Origin: JBBPZK01 sp965219175
Lineage (GTDB): Bacteria > Actinomycetota > Rubrobacteria > Rubrobacterales > Rubrobacteraceae
NCBI GenBank assembly: GCA_965219175.1
Contig: CBDCNI010000001.1
Location: forward strand, 310,001 to 374,000
Direction: 5' to 3'
DNA length: 64,000 bases
Part shown: positions 41,695 to 50,525 of the stretch, one piece after another
Numbering within the stretch: position 1 is the stretch's first letter
Layout: each line of letters starts with the position of its first letter
Made by a program: the position numbers and the translations under genes
The notes under the pieces: model-generated
The model's database searches: none
Told to the model about the DNA's origin: nothing
What the model saw: the letters and a program-made list of their open reading frames with translations, nothing else

Positions 41695-44127
41695 CTACCC
41701 GACCACGACGTTGACGAGCCTTCCGGGTACATAGATAGCCTTGCGGATCTCTTTGTCCTCCACATGAGGCCGGACTTTCTCGCTCGAAAGGGCCAGCTCC
41801 TTCGCGGCCTCTTCGGAGATGTCCGCCGGAGCTTCGATGCGGTCCCGAAGCTTTCCGTTGACTTGGACGATAAGCGTGATCTCCTCGGTCTTTATGAGGC
41901 TCTCGTCGTAGCCGGGCCACTCCTGCTCGTGTACGGAGTAAGGTTCCCCCATCGCCGCCCACATCTCCTCGGCGTGATGCGGCGCGAACGGCGCGAGCGC
42001 GAGCGCGAACTTCCGCAACGCCTCAGTCCACTTCTCCTCCTCTACCCGACCCCTGATCGCCAGCAGGTAGTTCGTCTGCTCCATGAGCGCTGCGAGGCCG
42101 GTATTGAACCGGAACGCTTCGAGGTCTTCCGTTATCTTCTTTACTGTCTGGTTCGTCCGGCGGTCCAGCTCGCCAGGGTCGGCCTCGGCTCCCGTGGCGT
42201 CTCCTTCTGCCACGAGCGAGAGAGCCCGCCGCAGAAATCGTGAGACGCCCTCGATGCCTCGCCCGTCCCACGGTCCACCCTGGTTCCACGGCCCTATGAA
42301 CATCAAAAAGCAGCGCAGGGCGTCCGAGCCGTAGCGGTCCACGAACTCCTGCGGGTTGACGACGTTGCCCCGACTCTTGCTCATCTTCTCTGCGTCCTCG
42401 CCCAGGATAATGCCCTGATTGAAGAGCTTCTTCATCGGCTCGTCGAAGTCCACCAGGCCCATGTCGCGCATGACCTTCGTGAAGAAACGGGTGTAGAGCA
42501 GGTGCATGACGGCGTGCTCTATACCGCCGGTGTACTGGTCCACCGGGAGCCATTTCTCGCCTTCGGCGGGATCGAAAGGCCCCTCATCGTAGTGCGGCGA
42601 GAGGTAACGGTACTGGTACCACGATGAGTCCATGAAAGTATCCATCGTATCCGTCTCTCTGGTAGCGGGACCACCGCACTGCGGACACTCGGTGTTGTAG
42701 AAATCCGGGTCGAGCTTGAGCGGGGACTCGCCGGTCGGGGTGAACTCAGCTTCTTCGGGGAGCAGGACCGGCAGGTCTTTTTCGGGGACGGGGACTGTTC
42801 CGCAGTCGTCGCAGTAGACGATTGGAATCGGGGTTCCCCAGTACCTTTGACGGCTAATGAGCCAGTCGTGCAAGCGGTAGGCGGTCGCCGACGTACCCTT
42901 GTCTCGCCCTTCGAGATACTCGACCATGCGCTCTTTGGCCTCTTCGATCCCCAGGCCGTCGAGAAACTCGCTGTTGATCGCCGGTCCTTCGCCGACGTAA
43001 GCCTCACCCTCGAAGCCCTCCGGTGGCTGGACGGTACGGAGTATGGGGAGGTCGTATTTGGCGGCGAAGTCCCAGTCGCGCTGGTCCTGGCCGGGGACCG
43101 CCATTATGGCACCGGTCCCGTAACCCATGAGCACGTAGTCGGCGATGTAAACTGGTATCTCCTGCCCGTTCGCCGGGTTGACCGCGTAGGCGCCGGTGAA
43201 CGCGCCGGTCTTCTCGCGGGTTACGTCGGTGCGGTCGATCTCGCTCATCCGGCTCGCCTTCTCGACGTAGGCCCGGACCTCATCGGCCTGCTCGGGGGTC
43301 GTTATCTTCTCGACCGCCGGATGCTCGGGCGACATGACGAAGAAGGTCGCCCCGAAGAGTGTGTCGGGACGAGTGGTGAAGACTTCTATCGGGCCGTAGC
43401 CTTCGATGTCGAACTCTATCTCCGCGCCCTCGGAGCGGCCGATCCAGTTGCGTTGCAGCGTCTCTACCCGCTCGGGCCAATCAATCTTCGAGAAGTCAAG
43501 AAGTTCTTCTGCGTAGTCCGTGATCCTGAACAGCCATTGCGCCAGGTTCTTCTTTATAACCGGCGTCCCGCACCGCTCACACCGGCGATCCGGCCCGATC
43601 ACCTGCTCCCGAGCGAGCGTCGTGTTGTCCTTGGGACACCAGTCAACCGGCGCGTAGTCCCGGTAGGCGATCCCCTTCTCGAAGAACTTCACGAAAAACC
43701 ACTGGTTCCAGCGATAGTACTCGGGCAGGCAGGAGACGATCTCCGCGTCAAAGTCGAACATCGCCCCCATCTGACGGAGCTGGCCGCGCATGTTCTCGAT
43801 GTTGGACATCGTCCACTTGTACGGGTGGATGCCCCGTTTTATGGCTGCGTTCTCGGCCGGCAGCCCGAAAGCGTCGAAGCCTATCGGGAAGAAGACCCGA
43901 AAGCCGTTCATCCGCATAAAGCGGGCCCGCGTGTCGGACGGCGTCATCGCGTACCAGTGGCCGACGTGCAGGTCGCCGCTCGGGTACGGGAGCATGGTGA
44001 GCGCGTAGTGTTTTGGCTTGTTCGGGTCTTCGTCCGTCTCGTAGAGACCGCTCTCGACCCATCGTTTCTGCCAACGATGTTCGAGGGATGTGGGATCGTA
44101 AGTTTTTCCAGGCGTTGTCTCGCTCAC
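41695..44127 (-). CDS. leuS: Leucyl-tRNA synthetase
   Basis: 810 residues. Class I signatures: HIGH-type LPYPSGDLHVGHWYAMTP near residue 45, and KMSKS as DAEKMSKSRGNVVNPQE near residue 570; CP1 editing domain between them. Zinc-like CDDCGTVPVPEKDLPVLLP precedes the second half. GTG start follows AAAGGAG. It has its own promoter and a short leader and is unrelated to the purine operon upstream of it on the same strand. Confidence 0.97.
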   Translation of the reverse strand: MSETTPGKTYDPTSLEHRWQKRWVESGLYETDEDPNKPKHYALTMLPYPSGDLHVGHWYAMTPSDTRARFMRMNGFRVFFPIGFDAFGLPAENAAIKRGIHPYKWTMSNIENMRGQLRQMGAMFDFDAEIVSCLPEYYRWNQWFFVKFFEKGIAYRDYAPVDWCPKDNTTLAREQVIGPDRRCERCGTPVIKKNLAQWLFRITDYAEELLDFSKIDWPERVETLQRNWIGRSEGAEIEFDIEGYGPIEVFTTRPDTLFGATFFVMSPEHPAVEKITTPEQADEVRAYVEKASRMSEIDRTDVTREKTGAFTGAYAVNPANGQEIPVYIADYVLMGYGTGAIMAVPGQDQRDWDFAAKYDLPILRTVQPPEGFEGEAYVGEGPAINSEFLDGLGIEEAKERMVEYLEGRDKGTSATAYRLHDWLISRQRYWGTPIPIVYCDDCGTVPVPEKDLPVLLPEEAEFTPTGESPLKLDPDFYNTECPQCGGPATRETDTMDTFMDSSWYQYRYLSPHYDEGPFDPAEGEKWLPVDQYTGGIEHAVMHLLYTRFFTKVMRDMGLVDFDEPMKKLFNQGIILGEDAEKMSKSRGNVVNPQEFVDRYGSDALRCFLMFIGPWNQGGPWDGRGIEGVSRFLRRALSLVAEGDATGAEADPGELDRRTNQTVKKITEDLEAFRFNTGLAALMEQTNYLLAIRGRVEEEKWTEALRKFALALAPFAPHHAEEMWAAMGEPYSVHEQEWPGYDESLIKTEEITLIVQVNGKLRDRIEAPADISEEAAKELALSSEKVRPHVEDKEIRKAIYVPGRLVNVVVG

Positions 44128-44169
44128 GGGAGACTCCTTTTAGAATAAGGTTTAGTGTGGTTCAAAAAT

Positions 44170-44272
44170 CCCGAAGGGCGCGCAGGAGCTTATAGTCGAG
44201 GGTCTGCGTTCCAGACTTTGTGCTCCCTAGCGTACATGAACTTAATATAGCATCGCGGGCGCGATTTATGAA
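44170..44272 (-). promoter_or_regulatory. leuS promoter and leader hairpin
   Basis: On the complement, TTCATA (44272-44267), 17 bases, TATATT (44249-44244) make a good promoter. The leader of about 100 bases then holds a GGAGC/GCTCC stem enclosing GTCTG-GAACG-CAGAC (44226-44185), followed by CCCTTCGGGATTTTT. I find no T-box sequence. The final short stem plus T run may be a weak attenuator. Confidence 0.55.
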
Positions 44273-44311
44273 GGTGCAGGCTACCGGGCTCCGACGCCTA
44301 TGTTGTCTCGT

Positions 44312-45004
44312 TTAGAGGAGGAGCGCCAAGACCGCAGCCACAAAGGTGCAGGATACGTTGGTCAGTTCGTTGCCGGCTCTCGGTGCGAGTGCTCCTATCA
44401 GGCTGTCCGCGATAGTTCCCGCAAACGCGGCGAGCGCTACGAGCAGCAACGGGCCCTGTCCTTCGAGTAACCCCAGGCTCAACCCCAGAGCCGCGGTGAG
44501 ACCGGCGGCGGCGAGACCGGCCAGTGTGCCGGGAAACGAGACGGCGCCGTCGGTACCGGGCGGGACCTTTCGCAGGTCGGTGATCCGTCGCGGAGTGCGG
44601 GCGAAAAGCTGTCCGACCTCGGACTCAGCCGTATCAGCGAAAGCAGCTCCGAGAGAAGCGACGAAAGCGGCCGCGAATGCTATCGGATATGGCGTGAGGG
44701 CTGCCAGCAGGGCGCACAATACCGCGACGCCCCCGTTTGCCAGGGCGTTCCTCGCTCCACGCCTCCCTCCCCCGCCTTCGGCCGTACCGGAACGCTCTTT
44801 TCGTTCGTATCCGAGCCGGGTGAGGACAGAGCCACCGACCACGAAGAGGGCGAGCACCGTGAAGCCTTGCCATCCCAGGGACAAGTAGATCAAGGCCGCC
44901 ACGATGTAGCCGCCGATGGCCCCGCCCCGGCTGACCGTGCCGAACAGGTAAGCTAGTACGGCGAATACAGCCGGTACCAGGAGCGCGGCGATAACCTGCG
45001 GCAC
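44312..45004 (-). CDS. DUF92 membrane protein (phytol-kinase/VTE6-like)
   Basis: 230 residues from GTG 45004 (GAGAGG just upstream; the open frame before it overlaps the neighbour). About six membrane segments, with the DUF92 features ANGGVAVLCALLA, FVASLGAAFADTAESEVGQLF, FPGTLAGLAAAGLTAALG and ADSLIGA. Relatives include VTE6 phytyl-phosphate kinase of plants; bacterial members are mostly untested. It may act on an isoprenoid phosphate. Confidence 0.8.
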   Translation of the reverse strand: MPQVIAALLVPAVFAVLAYLFGTVSRGGAIGGYIVAALIYLSLGWQGFTVLALFVVGGSVLTRLGYERKERSGTAEGGGGRRGARNALANGGVAVLCALLAALTPYPIAFAAAFVASLGAAFADTAESEVGQLFARTPRRITDLRKVPPGTDGAVSFPGTLAGLAAAGLTAALGLSLGLLEGQGPLLLVALAAFAGTIADSLIGALAPRAGNELTNVSCTFVAAVLALLL

Positions 45005-45011
45005 CCTCTCG

Positions 45012-45488
45012 CTACGATTCCCGTAGGCGCTGCTGGAGCCGTTGCAGGAGTCGTCCGGCGTAAGACTCACACTCCTGGGGCAAGGCGTGTAGAAGCGCGG
45101 GCTCTATAGACCCAACCTTCACACCGTCATCCGTAAGCCGTCCAACGCCCTGGTAGAGCAGCGAACCCGCCAGCGGACTCGGTCGATCCGGGACCGCCAC
45201 CACGACCCCATAGATAGAAGATCGGACAGACTCCCCATCATCCCGCTCCGCCCCGATGGAACCTATGGCCTCCGGGCGATCCTGGCCGACGACGAAGATA
45301 TGGATCACCGGGATTCCTTCGTGACCAGCAGCTTCGTGTCCTTCTCCGAGGCTCTCCCAGAGCGCGGTGATCCTCGCGTACCCCGCTCCGAGCGCCGCCC
45401 GCGAAAGCCCGGACCAGATATCTCCCGCCACCTTACGCGCCAACGGGCTCTCGTAATCAACGAAGATTTCTACTCTGGGTTCGGGCAT
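45012..45488 (-). CDS. Hypothetical protein
   Basis: 158 residues, unrecognised. No signal peptide or membrane segment. It reads like a single alpha/beta domain (VEIFVDYESPLARKVAGDIWSGLSRA..., IPVIHIFVVGQD..., SSIYGVVVAVPD). The DYESPLA start is faintly reminiscent of nucleoside/HIT-like or NYN folds, too weak to name. Eight bases separate it from the DUF92 gene, so the two are cotranscribed. Confidence 0.7.
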   Translation of the reverse strand: MPEPRVEIFVDYESPLARKVAGDIWSGLSRAALGAGYARITALWESLGEGHEAAGHEGIPVIHIFVVGQDRPEAIGSIGAERDDGESVRSSIYGVVVAVPDRPSPLAGSLLYQGVGRLTDDGVKVGSIEPALLHALPQECESYAGRLLQRLQQRLRES

Positions 45489-45535
45489 GACCGGGATGTT
45501 AGCAAAAGCCGGCCCCGAGCATCCTTACTCCCCGG

Positions 45536-45871
45536 CTAACTCTCTCCGGCCCGCCTCTTCTCCAGTCGACGGCTGAAGACGTCTATCTCTTTTACGGTCT
45601 GGAGGTCTCCGTTGTTCTGCGCTACTTCGCGCCCCTTCTCGAAGACCAGTCGCGCCTCGTCATCCTCGTGAAGCTCGTACAGTGAGCGCCCGAGCATCCT
45701 GTAGGCTACCGAGTAATCCGGTTTGATCTCCACCGCCCGCCTCAGATGGTCCCGCGCCTCCCGATACTCTTCTTCTTTGAACAACTCGATACCGAGAGAA
45801 CAACGGACCATCGGGTTCTCCGGGTCTCTCTTCAGCAAGTTCCGAAAAGTCTCGACTCGCGTATCCGCCAT
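45536..45871 (-). CDS. TPR-repeat protein
   Basis: 111 residues from ATG 45871 (the frame opens with GTG 45883). Two to three tetratricopeptide units are visible, the clearest being PMVRCSLGIELFKEEEYREARDHLRRAVEIKPD and YSVAYRMLGRSLYELHEDDEARLVFEKG, followed by a basic tail. TPR proteins are adaptors; the partner cannot be read. The gene lies between the transglycosylase and the hypothetical gene. Confidence 0.75.
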   Translation of the reverse strand: MADTRVETFRNLLKRDPENPMVRCSLGIELFKEEEYREARDHLRRAVEIKPDYSVAYRMLGRSLYELHEDDEARLVFEKGREVAQNNGDLQTVKEIDVFSRRLEKRRAGES

Positions 45872-45908
45872 CTTCCCGCGCACCCCCTATTGAGATTCGT
45901 ACAGTCCT

Positions 45909-47144
45909 CTAACCGCTCTTTTTGGAGTTACGCGCTTCGATCCGGGTGTAGGGCCTTGTCTTGTTGTCTTTGGCTAATTGCCGGTAGCCTTCGGCCACGC
46001 CGAGCACCTCCCGCACGTACCAATCGGCGTGGTTGTAGGTGTAGAGGGCCGCGTACCAGTCCTTCGGAGCGCCGCCTTCTTTCAAGTACGCCGCAGCGGC
46101 TGGGATAGCATCTCGTGGATCCATTATGTTCGCGACCCCGTCTCCGTTACCGTCCACCCCGGCGGTTTTCCAGGTCGATGGGAGGAACTGCATCGGCCCC
46201 AACGCACCAGCGCTCGACGGCCCCATATTCCGACCGTCTTTGGACTCTACCCATCCGACCGCCGCGAGCACGTACCAATCCTTGGCAAATCCGTATTTCT
46301 TCGCCGCCTTCTTGTAAAGCCGCTCATACCTCTTCTTCGAGATAGGCTTGACCCGGTGCGCCACAATATCCCGGCTCGCTATCTTCCGCTCCCTAACCAA
46401 CGACACCCCGTAAGTCCCGGTGGCCGGCCTCTCCCTGAGGATTCTGGCCTTCTCACTCGCCTTGAGTTGGAGGATCCTACCTTTAGCCTGAGACCTGTCC
46501 GACTTTATACTGGCGATGGATGATTCGAGATCCTTTTTATGGCGATCCAACTCTTCGCTCTGGACTTTCCTTTTCTTGACAGCCGCAGCATAGTCAGCCT
46601 CTTGTTGGTGCAGTTGGCGAACCGAGTTGTTCAGGTAGCCCTGCTCATTCTGGTAATTCTCGACGCTCTGTTGCCCGTTAAAAAGCGCCCTTGCCGCCTG
46701 CTCCACCGAGTGGTTCCCAGACTTCGCCCCGGACCCTAGCAAGCTGCCCAAAAGGGACGTGACGTTCCTGATACCGTCGCCCTTGTAGGCAGCGCGCGCC
46801 ATCTCCTCGTATTTCGCCTTTGCGCCGGCGACGGTGTGCCGCTGTTGTGAGATCTCCAGCTCCGCCTTCTTCCTCTTCGACCCGAGATCCTTCACCCGCG
46901 CCTCGGCCGCACTCACCTGATACTGCGCCCGATCCAGCTTCGAGCCCACGCTAGATATCTCCCCGACCTTCCGATCGAGCGATTTCCCCTGCTTCTTCAC
47001 GTGGGACTTCAGCGACGCTACCTTGCCACCCGGCGAACCAGAATACTGGTCGGCCTGGTTAGTCTCCGCCCAAGCTACCCCGGAGCAGGACAATAAAGAA
47101 ACCACCCCCGCACATAAAATCGTACCTCTCAGACCTCTTTTCAT
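45909..47144 (-). CDS. Coiled-coil cell-wall hydrolase with lytic transglycosylase domain
   Basis: 411 residues from ATG 47144. A signal peptide (residues 1-26, ending AWA) is followed by a long coiled coil (about 40-230) of the PcsB/CwlO type, then a C-terminal SLT domain: WYVLAAVGWVESKDGRNMGPSSAGALGPMQFLPSTWK with the catalytic Glu in WVES, and the EF-hand-like VDGNGDGVAN before PRDAIPAAAAYLKEGGAPKDW. It should cleave peptidoglycan outside the membrane. Coiled-coil heads of this kind are often held inactive by FtsEX-type partners; none is in the window. Confidence 0.88.
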   Translation of the reverse strand: MKRGLRGTILCAGVVSLLSCSGVAWAETNQADQYSGSPGGKVASLKSHVKKQGKSLDRKVGEISSVGSKLDRAQYQVSAAEARVKDLGSKRKKAELEISQQRHTVAGAKAKYEEMARAAYKGDGIRNVTSLLGSLLGSGAKSGNHSVEQAARALFNGQQSVENYQNEQGYLNNSVRQLHQQEADYAAAVKKRKVQSEELDRHKKDLESSIASIKSDRSQAKGRILQLKASEKARILRERPATGTYGVSLVRERKIASRDIVAHRVKPISKKRYERLYKKAAKKYGFAKDWYVLAAVGWVESKDGRNMGPSSAGALGPMQFLPSTWKTAGVDGNGDGVANIMDPRDAIPAAAAYLKEGGAPKDWYAALYTYNHADWYVREVLGVAEGYRQLAKDNKTRPYTRIEARNSKKSG

Positions 47145-47208
47145 TTCCCCCGGTTCCAATCTCAGAAGTTTTTACACTTCTATCTATGTTGTGTTTTTGT
47201 TATCAAGT

Positions 47209-48072
47209 CTATTCCTTCGACGCCAGGAGGTTCATGATCTCTTCTAGTTGGCTCTCTTCACGGAACCGGATCTCCACTTTTCCTCCACGTCTCAGAGACC
47301 GTACTTTTACCGGCAGAGAGAGCGCTTCTTGTAGCATTCCCGCCGCTTTATCGAAGTCAGTAGGTTCTTCTTTGTCTCGCTGCTCTGTCGCCTGCGGACT
47401 ATCCTCCGCCGGATTGACGAGCATTTGGCGAACCAGTTCTTCCGTTTTTCGCACGGAGAGTTTCTCTTCCTGGACTCGTTCGGAGATCCGGAGCATCTGC
47501 TGTTCGTTTTCGAGGCTCAACAGCGTCCTGGCGTGTCCCTCCGACAGCTTCCCATCGCGCAGCAACTCCTGGACGGAGACCGGCAACTGGGCCAGTCGTA
47601 GCGTGTTCGTAACTGCGGCCCGGCTCTTTCCCATCCGAAGCGCGAGCTGCTCTCTACTGAGCCCGAAACCGTCTATTAGCGCCTGGTAAGCGGTCGCGGT
47701 TTCGAGCGGGTTGAGGTCTTCTCTCTGCAGGTTCTCGACCAACGCCAGCTCCATCGACTCGCTCTCAGCAGCCTGGCGGATCAAAACAGGCACCATTTCG
47801 AGCCCGGCTTCTTTTGCCGCCCTCAGCCTGCGCTCCCCGGCAATAATCTCGAAACCGCTCTCCGTAGAGCGAACGACGAGCGGTTGCAAGATGCCCACTC
47901 CGCGTATGGAAGCCGAGAGCTCCTTGATCCCAGCTTCCGAGAAGCTGCGCCGCGGCTGGTTCACGTTCGGACGTATCGCCGAAACGGGTATCTCCTCGAA
48001 CTTCAGCCCCGCAACACTCTCGCCCGTGGCTATCAAAGCGGACAGCCCACGGCCGAGTCCTCTCCTACCCAC
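47209..48072 (-). CDS. parB: ParB, chromosome-partitioning parS-binding protein
   Basis: 287 residues. N-terminal GLGRGLSALI (ParA-stimulating), then the CTPase core with AGERRLRAAKEAG and ENLQREDLNPLETA, and a central helix-turn-helix region (SREQLALRMGKSRAAVTNTLRLAQL). ParB clamps onto parS using CTP and spreads along DNA. It overlaps parA by 8 bases. Candidate parS sites lie beside rsmG, 1.5-2 kb away. Confidence 0.96.
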   Translation of the reverse strand: MGRRGLGRGLSALIATGESVAGLKFEEIPVSAIRPNVNQPRRSFSEAGIKELSASIRGVGILQPLVVRSTESGFEIIAGERRLRAAKEAGLEMVPVLIRQAAESESMELALVENLQREDLNPLETATAYQALIDGFGLSREQLALRMGKSRAAVTNTLRLAQLPVSVQELLRDGKLSEGHARTLLSLENEQQMLRISERVQEEKLSVRKTEELVRQMLVNPAEDSPQATEQRDKEEPTDFDKAAGMLQEALSLPVKVRSLRRGGKVEIRFREESQLEEIMNLLASKE

Positions 48073-48850
48073 GGCTCATGACTTCCTCGGCGACAGCCGC
48101 ATACGCCTCCGCACCGGTACTCTTTGGCGCATACAATGCTACCGGCATCCCGTAGCTCGGCGCCTCGCTGAGACGCACGTTCCTCGGTATTATGGTGTGA
48201 AAGACGCGGTCGCCGAAGAAAGATCTCACCTCTTGGGCAACCTGATGCGCGAGGTTGGTCCTCGGATCGAACATGGTTAGTAGAACCCCTCCTATCTCGA
48301 GGTTCGGGTTCAACTCTTCCCGGATCATCCTGATGCTCCGCATCAACTGTGTTAGACCTTCCAGCGCGTAATATTCACACTGTATCGGTATTAAAACCTC
48401 ATCGGCAGCCGTCAAAGCGTTGAGCGTGAGCAGATCCAAAGATGGCGGACAATCGAGCAGTACACGACTGTAAGACCCTGCGGGAAGACCCTGAAGCGCC
48501 TTCTTGAGCTTGAACTCCCGCGCGAGAGCAGAAGCCAACTCCACCTCCGCCCCGGCCAGGTTGATAGTGGAAGGCACGATGTCCAGGTCTTCTATTTCCG
48601 TCTTTGCCACTACATCTTGTATCGGCGCTCCTTCCAGGAGCACATCGTAGATACATCCCCTATCGAAGTTCTCGACTCCGAGCCCGCTAGTGGCGTTCCC
48701 CTGAGGGTCCATATCTATGACCAGAGTTCTCTGGCCCCCACTCGCTAGATAGGCGGCGAGGTTTATGGCGGTAGTGCTCTTTCCCACCCCGCCCTTCTGA
48801 TTCACGATGGCTACAACCCTGTTCACGGCAGGAATCTTAGCACGATTCAT
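48065..48850 (-). CDS. parA: ParA/Soj chromosome-partitioning ATPase
   Basis: 261 residues. Deviant Walker A KGGVGKSTTAINLA near residue 20, Walker A' VIDMDPQGNATSGLG and Walker B LLDCPPSLDLLTLNAL. Drives ParB-parS segregation, and in B. subtilis also regulates DnaA. Some N-terminal residues before NRVVAIVNQKGG may be non-native; a GTG start there is possible. Confidence 0.96.
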   Translation of the reverse strand: MNRAKIPAVNRVVAIVNQKGGVGKSTTAINLAAYLASGGQRTLVIDMDPQGNATSGLGVENFDRGCIYDVLLEGAPIQDVVAKTEIEDLDIVPSTINLAGAEVELASALAREFKLKKALQGLPAGSYSRVLLDCPPSLDLLTLNALTAADEVLIPIQCEYYALEGLTQLMRSIRMIREELNPNLEIGGVLLTMFDPRTNLAHQVAQEVRSFFGDRVFHTIIPRNVRLSEAPSYGMPVALYAPKSTGAEAYAAVAEEVMSRG

Positions 48851-48860
48851 GACGTTCTCC

Positions 48861-49595
48861 CTATTTCTTTCGACCCAAAGGGCGTTTTTTAGGTACTCCA
48901 GCTCGTCGCGGGTACTTAGTCGGAGTCTCGGAGTTCTTCCTCAATATGACCAGATGCCGCTCTACAGACCTCACGTCTCTTTCAAAGGACACGGTGATTA
49001 CCCTCTCGATCTCCCCTCCGAGCACTTCTACAGCATCTTCTCCATCCTTCATCTCTTCTTCCGAAAGCCGACCTTTCATTGCGACTACGTGGCCTCCCAC
49101 CCTTACAAAGGGAAGACAGTATTCCGCAAGGACAGCCAAAGGCGCCAGAGCACGTGCCGTAGCTACCTCATAATGCCCACGAAATCCCTCCTCGCGGCCC
49201 AAATCCTCCGCCCTGGCGTTCAGTATCCTACTAGACTCCAATCCCAACTCATCGACTACGTACTCCAGAAAATTTACTTTCTTCCCGTTCGACTCGATCA
49301 GAGCTACAGGAACCACAGGAAGCGCAATCGACAAAGCCAAACCAGGCAATCCACCTCCGGAACCCACATCAACCAGACTCTCAGCAGTCTTCATAGGCTC
49401 GAACAATGAACAACCCAGAGAATCCAACACATGCTCCACCAGAATCTCAGATACTTCCCGTGTACCGATCACGTTAGCCCTGTCATATGCGCTCAACATG
49501 CCCGCGTAACGCGTCAGTAAGTCCATCTGGCCGCTATCGAGCTGAAGCCCCCACACTTCAGCTTGTCTCCTTAGGCGTTCCGCGTCAGCGTTCAT
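48861..49595 (-). CDS. rsmG: 16S rRNA 7-methylguanosine methyltransferase RsmG (GidB)
   Basis: 244 residues from ATG 49595; the longer frame upstream translates parS (giving VSRET) and is not part of the family. SAM motif ESLVDVGSGGGLPGLALSIALP and the following LIESNGKKVNFLEYVVDELGL. It makes m7G in the 530 loop of 16S rRNA. Loss in other bacteria gives low-level streptomycin resistance. Gene order jag-rsmG-parA-parB is the conserved origin order. Confidence 0.95.
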   Translation of the reverse strand: MNADAERLRRQAEVWGLQLDSGQMDLLTRYAGMLSAYDRANVIGTREVSEILVEHVLDSLGCSLFEPMKTAESLVDVGSGGGLPGLALSIALPVVPVALIESNGKKVNFLEYVVDELGLESSRILNARAEDLGREEGFRGHYEVATARALAPLAVLAEYCLPFVRVGGHVVAMKGRLSEEEMKDGEDAVEVLGGEIERVITVSFERDVRSVERHLVILRKNSETPTKYPRRAGVPKKRPLGRKK

Positions 49596-49598
49596 GCG

Positions 49599-49614
49599 TG
49601 TTTCACGTGAAACA
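49599..49614. promoter_or_regulatory. parS site, perfect 16-mer
   Basis: TGTTTCACGTGAAACA matches the parS consensus at all 16 positions. It lies just upstream of rsmG, 1.5 kb from parB. ParB should load here. Confidence 0.95.
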
Positions 49615-49644
49615 GATGCAAAATAAACAGCCCATAAGCCGTAG

Positions 49645-49680
49645 CGCGCCAAAAGTATGTATTTGCAAACTCTTGGCGCG
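49645..49680. repeat. Long inverted repeat between two parS sites
   Basis: CGCGCCAAAAGT and ACTCTTGGCGCG pair over 12 positions with one mismatch (a G-T wobble on one RNA strand) around a 12-base centre. There is no T run on either side, so it is unlikely to be a plain terminator. The parS copies are 30 bases to the left and 5 to the right. Confidence 0.75.
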
Positions 49681-49685
49681 TATGG

Positions 49686-49701
49686 TGTTTCACGTGAAAC
49701 G
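49686..49701. promoter_or_regulatory. parS site, 15 of 16
   Basis: TGTTTCACGTGAAACG differs from the consensus only at the last base. It sits downstream of the jag stop (49719), 71 bases from the first parS. Confidence 0.93.
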
Positions 49702-49718
49702 AATTGCGGGTGGAGTGG

Positions 49719-50525
49719 CTAAACTGGAGATACCCGGACTTTGCGGGTGTCTCCTCTGCCTTCACTAGAAGTTATGACACGGTCTTCGTCTTGCAGGTAT
49801 TGGTGGACTACCCTGCGTTCGGAAGGGCTCATGGGAGGGAGTTCTATCGGGCGTTTCTCACGGATTGCCCGGCGTGCCGAGCGGTGTGCGATGCCCTGTA
49901 TCGCCTCTATGCGGCGTTGTCGGTAGCCTTCGGAGTCGAGTACGATCCTTTTCGAGAATTCCCGGTCTCTGTATACGGCCACGTTTAGTAGGTATTGGAG
50001 AGCGTCGATGGTCTCCCCTTTTTGACCTATGAACAAACCAGCTTGCTCGGTGGCGACATCCACAGCGACGAACTCACCAGCATCGTACGATTCGACGCGC
50101 GCATCAAGGTCTATAAGGCCCGTAACGTGGGAGACATACTCCCTGGCTTCAACGATCAAATCTTCCGGTACAGGAACTTGTTCGGTAGCTTCTTGTGGTT
50201 CTTCGTTTTCGGGAGCAGGTTCCCGCGAAACCTCTTGAGACTCTTCGGAAGGCTCGGTCGCTTCAGGTTCGGCGGTTGCGGTCTGTTCCGATAGGTATTC
50301 CGGCTCCTCGGCTTCAGGCTCCTCGGCTTCAGGCTCCGGGACGCTCGTGATCGTCACGGATATGCGGGCGTCTCTGGCGCCGATCCCCATAAACCCGGAG
50401 CTTCCGGTGTCGAGGACTTCGTAAGAGATATCTCCAGGAGTCACACCAAGGTTGGCGCACGCTCTTTTGACGGCTTCGTCTACGGTTGCGGCGTTAAACT
50501 CGGTAGTCCTTGTTTCTTCTGTCAT
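49719..50525 (-). CDS. jag: Jag/KhpB RNA-binding protein
   Basis: 268 residues. Jag N-domain (TVDEAVKRACANLGV...GSSGFMGIGARDARISV), then a low-complexity Pro/Glu linker (about 75-115), then KH (FIGQKGETIDALQYLLNVAVY) and R3H (PIELPPMSPSERRVVHQYLQDEDRV) domains. KhpB binds RNA together with KhpA and influences cell-wall growth. Overlaps yidC with ATGA. Confidence 0.94.
   Translation of the reverse strand: MTEETRTTEFNAATVDEAVKRACANLGVTPGDISYEVLDTGSSGFMGIGARDARISVTITSVPEPEAEEPEAEEPEYLSEQTATAEPEATEPSEESQEVSREPAPENEEPQEATEQVPVPEDLIVEAREYVSHVTGLIDLDARVESYDAGEFVAVDVATEQAGLFIGQKGETIDALQYLLNVAVYRDREFSKRIVLDSEGYRQRRIEAIQGIAHRSARRAIREKRPIELPPMSPSERRVVHQYLQDEDRVITSSEGRGDTRKVRVSPV

Noticed and set aside
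44128..44311. T-box riboswitch or tRNA gene upstream of leuS
   Set aside because: No T-box core (AGGGTGG-ACCGCG type) and no tRNA-like TTCGA arm or cloverleaf.
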